33,659 bases of DNA, from NCBI GenBank assembly GCA_947626275.1, contig CANQRL010000014.1:1-33659 (forward strand), in the 5' to 3' direction. Under the pieces are notes generated by a model. That model saw only the letters and a list, made by a program, of their open reading frames with translations, did not search any database and was not told the origin of the DNA. This DNA is from an uncultured Bacilli bacterium (GTDB lineage Bacteria > Bacillota_I > Bacilli_A > RF39 > UBA660). Each line of letters starts with the position of its first letter. Within the stretch, counting starts at the first letter, position 1. A program made the translations under genes and the position numbers. Shown in pieces: positions 8,230-14,525 of the stretch.

Positions 8230-9203
8230 ACTTCTCCTCCAATTTGATTAGTAGAACCACTTGTCAAAGTAAAGAATTCTTCCTCTAATGTTTTGTCTTG
8301 ATTTTGCATTTCTTCTATTTCTAAATCATCGATAATATAGCCATTATCCAAAATGATAATCCGGTCACATACATTTTCCATCTCGGATAAAATATGACTA
8401 CTCATAATAATAGATATCTTCTCCTTTTGACTAATCTCTTTAAGAAGTTCTCTTAATTCTTTCATGCCAAGAGGATCTAATCCATTCATTGGTTCATCTA
8501 GTAATAAGATTTTCGGCTTTTTCATGAGCGCTAAAACAAGACCGAGTCGCTGTTTCATTCCTAAAGAATACGTTTTTACTTTCTTATGGATAACATTATT
8601 TAATTTAAATTTTTCAACTAATGCAAGAGCATACCTTAAATCTTTCTGATGATTTAAAAGTGCCATTACCTTCATATTTTCCATACCGGTTAAATAAGAA
8701 TAAGAGCTAGGTCCATCCACTAAACTACCTATTTTAGAAATTGCATCTTCAAAGTCGCTATGCATGTTTCGTCCCATGACAATAATCTCCCCTTTAGAGA
8801 TGTGATAAAGATTTAAGATAGATTTTAATAAGGTTGTTTTGCCCGCTCCATTCGGTCCTACTAACCCGACAATTTCTCCTTCATAAATAGTCATCGAAAT
8901 ATTTTTTAAAACAACTTTTTTCTTAAATTTTTTTTCTACTTCTTTTAGTTCTAAAACTTTCTTTTGATTTCTTACTTTTTGTTTTTTCGGTTTTTTTCTC
9001 TCTCCATTTAACAGTTCTTTAATACTCACACCAAGAAGTTCTGATAAAGGACCTAAATAATAAATATCGGGAGCATTAATTCCTCGTTCCCATTTGGATA
9101 CGGAGCTATCATTAATTCCAAATTGGTTAGCGATATCCTTTTGACTAAGTCCTTTTTCTTTTCTTAGTTCTGCTATAAATTTTCCCATTTTCACTGGATC
9201 CAT
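8226..9203 (-). CDS. XRE-type HTH fused to ABC transporter ATPase
   Basis: A 325-residue fusion. Residues ~7-62 form an XRE/Cro-C1 helix-turn-helix (SQKDIANQFGINDSSVSKWE). A lysine-rich linker (~68-82) follows, then a complete ABC ATPase: Walker A GPNGAGKT (116-123), signature YSLGMKQR (212-219), Walker B ILLLDEP (232-238), and switch histidine H270. It energises the permease encoded by the overlapping downstream gene. The DNA-binding domain suggests that the transporter ATPase also senses or controls transcription, possibly of its own operon; that is inference. GGAGG 6 bases upstream supports the start at 9203, which keeps the whole HTH. It is one continuous reading frame and not an assembly of two genes. 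Confidence 0.88.
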   Translation of the reverse strand: MDPVKMGKFIAELRKEKGLSQKDIANQFGINDSSVSKWERGINAPDIYYLGPLSELLGVSIKELLNGERKKPKKQKVRNQKKVLELKEVEKKFKKKVVLKNISMTIYEGEIVGLVGPNGAGKTTLLKSILNLYHISKGEIIVMGRNMHSDFEDAISKIGSLVDGPSSYSYLTGMENMKVMALLNHQKDLRYALALVEKFKLNNVIHKKVKTYSLGMKQRLGLVLALMKKPKILLLDEPMNGLDPLGMKELRELLKEISQKEKISIIMSSHILSEMENVCDRIIILDNGYIIDDLEIEEMQNQDKTLEEEFFTLTSGSTNQIGGEV

Positions 9204-9223
9204 AAGTTCCCTCCTTCAGTACC

Positions 9224-9252
9224 ATCATAGCATAATTTTTCGAAAAAAAACA
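9224..9252 (-). promoter_or_regulatory. extended -10 promoter of the XRE-ABC operon
   Basis: On the minus strand TGCTATGAT (9224-9232) is an extended -10, with a weak -35 TGTTTT (9247-9252) at 17-base spacing. The -10 lies about 20 bases from the start codon, leaving a short leader. Confidence 0.55.
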
Positions 9253-9294
9253 GGCTTATTACGCCAGTTCGACAATTTGCCAAAAAGGCAAATT
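9243..9294 (-). terminator. tandem-hairpin terminator after the acetyltransferase gene
   Basis: Reading the minus strand: hairpin one is AATTTGCC-TTTTT-GGCAAATT (9274-9294). Hairpin two is AACTGGC/GCCTGTT with a 7-base loop and one mismatch, directly followed by a long T run (from ~9250 down). The acetyltransferase stop TAA (9293-9295) lies in hairpin one, and the T run overlaps the -35 area of the next operon. Confidence 0.6.
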
Positions 9295-9763
9295 AGAAAG
9301 TTCTTTTTTCTAAATCAAAGTAATAAAGTTTTTCTCCATTTGCCATTTTCTCTAGGTAAATCGCTCCCCACTTTTCATAGTAATTTTCTAAAGTGGTTTT
9401 TAAGTAGATTTTCGAAAAACCTCTTCTTTTTGCTTCTTTTAAAATCGCATCATTTAAGAGTTTCGAATAACCATTCCCTCGATATTCTTTTTTGACATAC
9501 ATCGTCGAATACCAAGGCGTGAGTTCTGGATATTCCTCTCCATCCTTTGGAAAAATAGAAATAAAGCCAATCAATTGTTGACTATTTAAGAGAAGAAGTT
9601 TTTCATAGTCTTTCCGATTTTGGAGAGATAAGATTTTCGCTTTTTTCTTCTCTATCTTTTCTAAATATTCTGTCTTATCTTGATATTTTCCCCACTCCTG
9701 TAAGGTTAACTCACATACTTCTTCCAAATATTCTAAATGCTTAAAAATACTTTCTATTTTCAT
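9293..9763 (-). CDS. GNAT-family N-acetyltransferase
   Basis: A 156-residue GNAT protein. Motif A with the acetyl-CoA pyrophosphate loop is visible as VKKEYRGNGYSKLL (R/Q-x-x-G-x-G/A type). It is preceded by the beta strand with TPWYSTMYV and followed by ILKEAKRRGFSKIYLKTTLEN, then the YEKWGAIYLEK motif B. The acceptor substrate cannot be told from sequence. I choose the second in-frame ATG (9763), because the GAGGG ribosome binding site touches the first ATG (9769) but has a 6-base gap to the second. It follows the exchanger gene by about a dozen bases and should be in the same riboswitch-controlled transcript. Confidence 0.82.
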   Translation of the reverse strand: MKIESIFKHLEYLEEVCELTLQEWGKYQDKTEYLEKIEKKKAKILSLQNRKDYEKLLLLNSQQLIGFISIFPKDGEEYPELTPWYSTMYVKKEYRGNGYSKLLNDAILKEAKRRGFSKIYLKTTLENYYEKWGAIYLEKMANGEKLYYFDLEKRTF

Positions 9764-9775
9764 TTTCATCCCTCT

Positions 9776-10720
9776 TTAGCGGATTAAAATATATACCATA
9801 TAAAGAATGTATAGGAAAAGGAGTAATGGTCCTTTTTTATTCCCAATTCGATAATTTTTTAAAACGAGAATAAAAACGATTAAACCAACTACTAAGAGAA
9901 TTAAAATATCAATCATGGTCTCTAATCCAAAAGTAATCGGACTTAAGGCACTAGAAAGTCCTAAAATAAAGAAAATGTTGAAGATATTAGAACCAATCAC
10001 ATTTCCAATTGCGATATCGGTTTCTCCTTTTCGCGTTGCGATAACGGAAGTCACTAATTCTGGTAGAGAAGTACCAATCGCTACGACGGTAAGGGCAATG
10101 ACATTATCGCTTACTCCTATCCATTCGGCAATAGAAGTCGCGCTATTGACAACGAGTTCTCCGCCAATAACAATGCCTAAGATTCCCCCGATAATATAAG
10201 CAAAATCAGATAGTTTAATTTTCGGTCTTTCTTCTTTTTCCACATTCGATCTCTTGGCATCTACTAGTAGAGCATAAAGATAGATAGCTAAAAAGCAAAG
10301 AAGAATGAGTCCATTTGTCCTTGTAAGAACCCCCGTATTTTTTCCTTCTAAGAAGAATCCAAGCGTAAGAATCGTTAAAACGATATAAGAGAATACGGAA
10401 TAGATCATATCACGGTAAACAATTTTTCTTTTGACCGTTAAAGAGCCAAACATACCACTTACCCCTAATACCAATAACAAATTACAAATGTTAGAACCCA
10501 CTACATTACCAATGGAAATATCATTATTACCAGTTAAGGAGGCTACCACACTGACAGCAGCCTCTGGTGCGCTCGTTCCAAAAGAAACAATCGTAAGACC
10601 AATAATCAAAGAAGATACCCCAAGAGCTTTCGCTACTTTACTACAACTATCTACAAAGTAATCGGCTCCTTTTACTAGTAGAAAGAATCCAAAGATTAAC
10701 ATAACAATTGATAAAAACAT
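9776..10720 (-). CDS. CaCA-family Na+/Ca2+-type cation exchanger (YrbG-like)
   Basis: A 314-residue exchanger with ten predicted membrane helices and the two inverted alpha repeats of the CaCA superfamily. They read SFGTSAPEAAVSVVAS plus GNVVGSNICNLLLVLG, and AIGTSLPELVTSVIAT plus GNVIGSNIFNIFFILG. The acidic residue in GTSxPE is the ion ligand in this family. Family members exchange Na+ (or H+) for Ca2+; Mn2+ transport is also known for some relatives. A yybP-ykoY-like riboswitch upstream suggests that here the physiological signal is Mn2+, so Mn2+ export is plausible. GGAGG 6 bases before the ATG supports the start. The acetyltransferase gene follows closely. Confidence 0.88.
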   Translation of the reverse strand: MFLSIVMLIFGFFLLVKGADYFVDSCSKVAKALGVSSLIIGLTIVSFGTSAPEAAVSVVASLTGNNDISIGNVVGSNICNLLLVLGVSGMFGSLTVKRKIVYRDMIYSVFSYIVLTILTLGFFLEGKNTGVLTRTNGLILLCFLAIYLYALLVDAKRSNVEKEERPKIKLSDFAYIIGGILGIVIGGELVVNSATSIAEWIGVSDNVIALTVVAIGTSLPELVTSVIATRKGETDIAIGNVIGSNIFNIFFILGLSSALSPITFGLETMIDILILLVVGLIVFILVLKNYRIGNKKGPLLLFLYILYMVYILIR

Positions 10721-10735
10721 ATTATTCCTCCCAAC

Positions 10736-10771
10736 AAAAAACTTATCTACAACAAAAAACGGTAGATAAGT
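10736..10771 (-). terminator. riboswitch expression-platform terminator
   Basis: Minus strand: 10-bp perfect stem ACTTATCTAC/GTAGATAAGT (10762-10771 with 10741-10750), 11-base loop, then a T run directly before the ribosome binding site. The 5' arm contains CTTATC, the same bases that pair with GATAAG (10847-10852) in the aptamer P1 stem, so aptamer and terminator exclude each other. Confidence 0.85.
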
Positions 10772-10852
10772 CTCATTATTTCATCCATGGCCAGATGATT
10801 TCATCGCGATTGTTGACCATAGAGCAAAATACTTGCTAATTACTCCCTTATC
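10765..10852 (-). ncRNA. yybP-ykoY-like (manganese) riboswitch aptamer
   Basis: The minus strand begins GATAAGGGAGTA (10852-10841) and ends GAGACTTATC (10774-10765). These match the conserved GGGGAGUA and AGAC boundary motifs of the yybP-ykoY family, joined by a 6-bp P1 GATAAG/CTTATC. Inside are an AGCAA/TTGCT hairpin, a GTCAACA element, and a longer arm closed by ATGG/CCAT. Known members sense Mn2+, and ligand binding stabilises P1. Here that would prevent the terminator at 10736-10771 and switch the exchanger ON with manganese. The match is from memory of the family and not from a covariance search. Confidence 0.75.
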
Positions 10853-10861
10853 GGCTAGTTC

Positions 10862-10890
10862 ATTATACCATTAAAAATTTCTTTTAGCAA
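10862..10890 (-). promoter_or_regulatory. sigma-A promoter of the riboswitch-exchanger operon
   Basis: TTGCTA (10885-10890), 17 bases, TATAAT (10862-10867) on the minus strand. Transcription would start near 10855, directly at the 5' edge of the aptamer. The -35 abuts the stop codon of the ASCH gene. Confidence 0.82.
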
Positions 10891-11295
10891 CTATCTTAGA
10901 AAAGAAATTTCTCCTTCATATTCCCATAACCCAAGTTTGCCATTTACCGGAACTGGCTTTACCTTACGAATATTGGCTAGTTGAAAACCATATCCATCCC
11001 AGTCTTCTTTATGAAGAATTCCGTAATAGACTAATGGGTCTTTTTTTCCTAATTTATCCGTCATTTCTTGATTGATATAAACACAATCGGTAATAGTTGC
11101 TTGCGCTATAATTACACCTGTTGGATAATCTAGACCTAAGTATTCATATCGTTTCATAGCTTTTTTATCAACGCTTTTTCCCGCATGGATTAAAATTTCT
11201 CCGCGATAGTGCGTTTTCCAAGTACGAAACTCATATTCTTTTAATCCTTCAGCAATAAGAGTTGCAAAGGGTTGTTTTACTGTAATTACTTTCAT
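10891..11295 (-). CDS. ASCH-domain protein
   Basis: A 134-residue single ASCH domain, a PUA-like fold associated with RNA or nucleotide binding. The N-terminal VKQPFATLIAEGLKEYEFRTW and the following YRGEILIHAGK strand carry the conserved K..E.R.W and G...IHA features of the family. Some bacterial ASCH proteins hydrolyse N4-acetylcytidine; whether this one does is not evident. GGAGG 6 bases before the ATG marks the start. No promoter was found between it and the terminator of the dehydrogenase gene, so its expression may depend on read-through. Confidence 0.78.
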   Translation of the reverse strand: MKVITVKQPFATLIAEGLKEYEFRTWKTHYRGEILIHAGKSVDKKAMKRYEYLGLDYPTGVIIAQATITDCVYINQEMTDKLGKKDPLVYYGILHKEDWDGYGFQLANIRKVKPVPVNGKLGLWEYEGEISFLR

Positions 11296-11312
11296 ATAGC
11301 CTCCTTCTTCAG

Positions 11313-11339
11313 AAAAAAGTTAAGGACTTCTTAACTTTT
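11313..11339 (-). terminator. intrinsic terminator of the alcohol dehydrogenase gene
   Basis: A 10-bp A/T-rich stem AAAAGTTAAG/CTTAACTTTT (11315-11324 with 11330-11339), 5-base loop, then Ts on the minus strand. It overlaps the dehydrogenase stop codon TAA (11338-11340). It lies just 18 bases before the ASCH start codon. Confidence 0.75.
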
Positions 11340-12363
11340 ATCGATTAGGGTCAACTAAAATTTTAACGGCATCATCTGTTCCAGATGTCAATCTTTCATA
11401 AGATGCCTGAACCTGATCAAGTCCAACAATATCATCGACAAATTTCATGACATTAATCTTCTTTTGAGCCATTAAATCAATACAAGTTTGGAATTCCTCT
11501 CTCGTATAAGCAATAGCTCCTTGAACATCCAATTCCCGCATAACGGCTAGAACCGTTGGAATGGTTACTGGATCCATAGATACCCCAACAAGAATCGTTC
11601 TTCCACCTGGTTTTACTACGGTTAAAGCCGTACTAACAGCAGGTGCATTTCCACAACATTCAATTACAAAATCAAATCCACCATTGGTTTTAGCTATCAA
11701 CTTATTAACAATTTCTGGGTCTTTAGCATCAAACCACTCATCCGCTACTCCTAATTTTACAGCCTTTTCTCCACGAGCTGCATTCGTTTCAGAAACAGCA
11801 ACATAAGTTGCTCCTTCCATTTTAGCAAACATAGCAGAAACAAGTCCAATGATTCCTCCACCAATAATAAGAACTCTCGTACCTACTTTGATATCGGCTA
11901 AATGAATGGCATGTAACCCAACAGCAGTCGGCTCTACCATTGCCACTTCTTCATCAGATACCGCATCTGGCACTTTGATTACCATATCTGGACGAATAGA
12001 CATCTTAGGAGCAAGTCCTCCTGGATTGGTCAAAGAAAGTCCTGTCGCATAAGTCCAAGTCTCTGGACAATATTGAGGATTACCCGTTAAACAAGCAGGA
12101 CAGTGTCCACATGGAGAAATTGGTAAAGCAGTTACCCTATCTCCTACTTTTAAATCAGCTCTACTTCCTGGGTCTGTAACAACTCCACAGTATTCATGAC
12201 CCATAACAAGTCCAACAGGTGCTCCTGCTACCCAATAATGAATATCGGAACCACAAATTCCGGTCTTTTTTACATCAATTAAAACGTTTCCATTTTGCGC
12301 AACGGGTTCATTCATCTCCGTTACTTCAAATTCTCTTACCCCTTTAATTGCAACACATCTCAT
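11338..12363 (-). CDS. Zinc-dependent medium-chain alcohol/polyol dehydrogenase
   Basis: A 341-residue medium-chain dehydrogenase. Catalytic zinc ligands: C37 (GICGSD), H56-E57 (GHE) and E144. Structural zinc cysteines: C85, C88, C91 and C99. The Rossmann nucleotide loop GGGIIG lies at ~168-173, followed by a glutamate-bearing strand that usually indicates NAD(H). Overall it resembles sorbitol/xylitol/threonine-type dehydrogenases, but the substrate cannot be fixed. AGGAGG precedes the ATG by 11 bases, which is slightly long. It appears to be a single-gene unit with its own promoter and terminator. Confidence 0.85.
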   Translation of the reverse strand: MRCVAIKGVREFEVTEMNEPVAQNGNVLIDVKKTGICGSDIHYWVAGAPVGLVMGHEYCGVVTDPGSRADLKVGDRVTALPISPCGHCPACLTGNPQYCPETWTYATGLSLTNPGGLAPKMSIRPDMVIKVPDAVSDEEVAMVEPTAVGLHAIHLADIKVGTRVLIIGGGIIGLVSAMFAKMEGATYVAVSETNAARGEKAVKLGVADEWFDAKDPEIVNKLIAKTNGGFDFVIECCGNAPAVSTALTVVKPGGRTILVGVSMDPVTIPTVLAVMRELDVQGAIAYTREEFQTCIDLMAQKKINVMKFVDDIVGLDQVQASYERLTSGTDDAVKILVDPNR

Positions 12364-12389
12364 ATATGTATATACCTCCTATTTTTTTC

Positions 12390-12418
12390 ATTGTAACACA
12401 TTTTTTCCCATTACGATA
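12390..12418 (-). promoter_or_regulatory. weak promoter of the alcohol dehydrogenase gene
   Basis: TACAAT (12390-12395) on the minus strand with a poor -35 (TATCGT, 12413-12418) at 17-base spacing, about 27 bases before the start codon. It is the best candidate in the gap between the 673-aa T7SS protein and the dehydrogenase, where no clear terminator was found. Confidence 0.4.
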
Positions 12419-12476
12419 TATCTTTGCATTGTTTTTACAAAATATTAACATCTTCTATAAGTGCCTATCAAGTTAT

Positions 12477-14498
12477 CTACTGAACGTTGTTATGACTAGC
12501 TTGCATAGCTCGATCTCGCACCATTCTTTCATGCTGATTTGACAAAGAAGAAGTATTCCTATTTTGAACAAAAGAACTTATTAAAGGCTCATGACTAGCT
12601 TGCATAGCTCGATCTTGCACCATTCTTCCATGTTGATTTGATATAGAAGAAGTATCCCCAATTTTAGCTATTAAAGGATCCTGACTGGCTACATAGGAGT
12701 CTGCTCCTGAAGCTGATGAAAAAAGAGCTGTTAATATACTATGATAAGCAGCAGGAACAGCAACCTTAAGAGCTTCCAATGGTGAGGATTTTTTATGATT
12801 AGCAAAAAACTGAGCAATCACTCTCATATGAACATCTACGTTATTTCCGTCAATGATCAAATGTAGGACTTTGTCTGTACCAGTAAGAGTCGAGGTCACC
12901 GCCATTCCTAATACAAAGGATTCAAAGGAATCATTATCAACATCGTTTAAATCGATTTTTTCATCAAGAAAAACAGCTTTTGATATCGCTTCTACCCAAA
13001 CCTGACCAGTTCTACTGACTCCTCCCTCTACTATATTTTTGATAGTAAATCCTGTTTCTTTACTAAAGAAAGGAATCTTATCAATAAAATAGGATAGAGA
13101 AGCATAGGAAATTCCTGTTATCGCTCCATAGATTAAAGAATTCACTTCACTATGACCATCTACCATAGCTAGTTCCTTATTATTTCCTGCTACTGGGATT
13201 GCTACCGATGCCATATTTAATAGACTTGCATACTTGAATGGCAACAAATATGGGGAAATGGAAGATATCAAGATAGACGGTGTCATATTTCCAACTGCTA
13301 ATCCAGTATCATAGAAGAGAGATAAAATTTCTGATTCAGACAAACGAGAAAGAATCTCCATTTGCACATATTGATTAGTAGATAAAACGCCATCTCCTGC
13401 AAAAAGGTTGGCAATTCCCTCTACCCAGTTTTCAACTCCATCTTCAAAGCCTTTCGTCGCAGACAAAAAGGCGCTGCAGGCATTGATATCTATTTCTCCC
13501 CTTTCATTCGTGATGCTTTTCATAAATTCATCTGCTTCTTGGACTGCCTCTGCGTGATTAATTCTATCTTGAATCGCCTCTAGATATTTTTGCGCAGCTG
13601 CTCTTCCCTTTGTATCATAAAGATAACTATACATAATCCGATCTTCTTCTTCTAAATAATCATATCGAATACTATTTAGATAAAAGGAAGCATGAAAAGA
13701 ACGTGGCGTATTTTCTCCTATCGAATTAGCAACTAAAATTTCATTTAACTCCTCATGAGCAGCAACTTGATTTGCTATGTCCCCAGGGGCATTTATTTTT
13801 TCCAAAGTTGCCGCATCCAGTTTCGGAGGGTTCTTCAAAAAGTTTTCCTTATATGTCAAATACTCTTCTGTTACAGATAATTGTCTATAGTAGTTTTCTT
13901 TTTCCCATTGTTTCATGCTGTATTGGCTTGCCTTAAGAACAGCAAGATCGTTTCTACATTCTTCTAAACGAATTTGATATTCTTCATACGTAGAAAATTT
14001 GCCCTCAGATGCTTCCAAAATAAGGCGGTTTCTTTCCACACTTTTTTCATCCAAAATTTTCTTTGCTTCCATACCGCCTAAAACTTTTGTCGTAACTAAT
14101 TTTTCTTGTTCATCATAGCTTAAATTTTTAAAACTTTCTTTATCTATACCTTCCAAAAAAATGTAAGGATTGTTGCTTTCTTTATCAATCATTAGGGAAA
14201 TCTGCTTTTGAGCCATGGTGATTTCTTCACTTTCTTGTTCCCATTTCTGTGACATGGTTTCTAATTCTGATGTTTCATTTTCCAACTGCTCAATGGCTGA
14301 AGTATAGGCGTTTAAAAAGATAGCAGCCTGTTCTTTTTCTTGCGAAAAATATTCGTCAATTAGCTCCTTCTTCAAATCCCCATCATAATAATCCTCTACT
14401 ACACCATAAGACTTCTCTTGAAAAAACTTTTGATTTGCTGCTTCCAAATGTAAACCATCCGTTTTACTATAAGAACTTTCCGTAGACAATAATGCCAT
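12477..14498 (-). CDS. Candidate T7SS substrate, paralog A (673 aa)
   Basis: No family recognised with confidence. Residues ~1-220 are charged and coiled-coil-like, including TEEYLTY and KENFLKN stretches. The middle (~265-330) has the phrase YSYLYDTKGRAAAQKYLEAI. A glycine- and alanine-rich hydrophobic region (~390-520) has SGLAVGNMTPSIL-like and GAITGISYASLSY segments that could insert in membranes. The C-terminus carries two 33-residue repeats. It is clearly paralogous to the next gene upstream (633 aa). The start is the ATG at 14498 with GGGTGAT upstream, giving a MALLS opening matched by MALIS in the paralog. Location downstream of essC, esaB and WXG genes suggests a secreted substrate or toxin, but no catalytic motif is visible. 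Confidence 0.6.
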   Translation of the reverse strand: MALLSTESSYSKTDGLHLEAANQKFFQEKSYGVVEDYYDGDLKKELIDEYFSQEKEQAAIFLNAYTSAIEQLENETSELETMSQKWEQESEEITMAQKQISLMIDKESNNPYIFLEGIDKESFKNLSYDEQEKLVTTKVLGGMEAKKILDEKSVERNRLILEASEGKFSTYEEYQIRLEECRNDLAVLKASQYSMKQWEKENYYRQLSVTEEYLTYKENFLKNPPKLDAATLEKINAPGDIANQVAAHEELNEILVANSIGENTPRSFHASFYLNSIRYDYLEEEDRIMYSYLYDTKGRAAAQKYLEAIQDRINHAEAVQEADEFMKSITNERGEIDINACSAFLSATKGFEDGVENWVEGIANLFAGDGVLSTNQYVQMEILSRLSESEILSLFYDTGLAVGNMTPSILISSISPYLLPFKYASLLNMASVAIPVAGNNKELAMVDGHSEVNSLIYGAITGISYASLSYFIDKIPFFSKETGFTIKNIVEGGVSRTGQVWVEAISKAVFLDEKIDLNDVDNDSFESFVLGMAVTSTLTGTDKVLHLIIDGNNVDVHMRVIAQFFANHKKSSPLEALKVAVPAAYHSILTALFSSASGADSYVASQDPLIAKIGDTSSISNQHGRMVQDRAMQASHEPLISSFVQNRNTSSLSNQHERMVRDRAMQASHNNVQ
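12492..12659 (-). repeat. 99-bp-period tandem repeat in the 3' end of paralog A
   Basis: Two copies of a ~69-base block (12492-12560 and 12591-12659) differ at about seven positions and are spaced exactly 99 bases (33 codons). They encode the phrase NQHxRMVxDRAMQASH twice. A weaker third partial copy (TTAAAGG.TC.TGACT.GCT) lies at 12671-12690. Unit length is a multiple of three, so it is an in-frame protein repeat. Confidence 0.85.
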
Positions 14499-14525
14499 TA
14501 TATCACCCAATCATTTATATCTTCA

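Noticed and set aside
11338..12363. alcohol dehydrogenase as a recent foreign gene
   Set aside because: It looked slightly more GC-rich by eye, but not enough to claim without computing; no mobile element flanks it.
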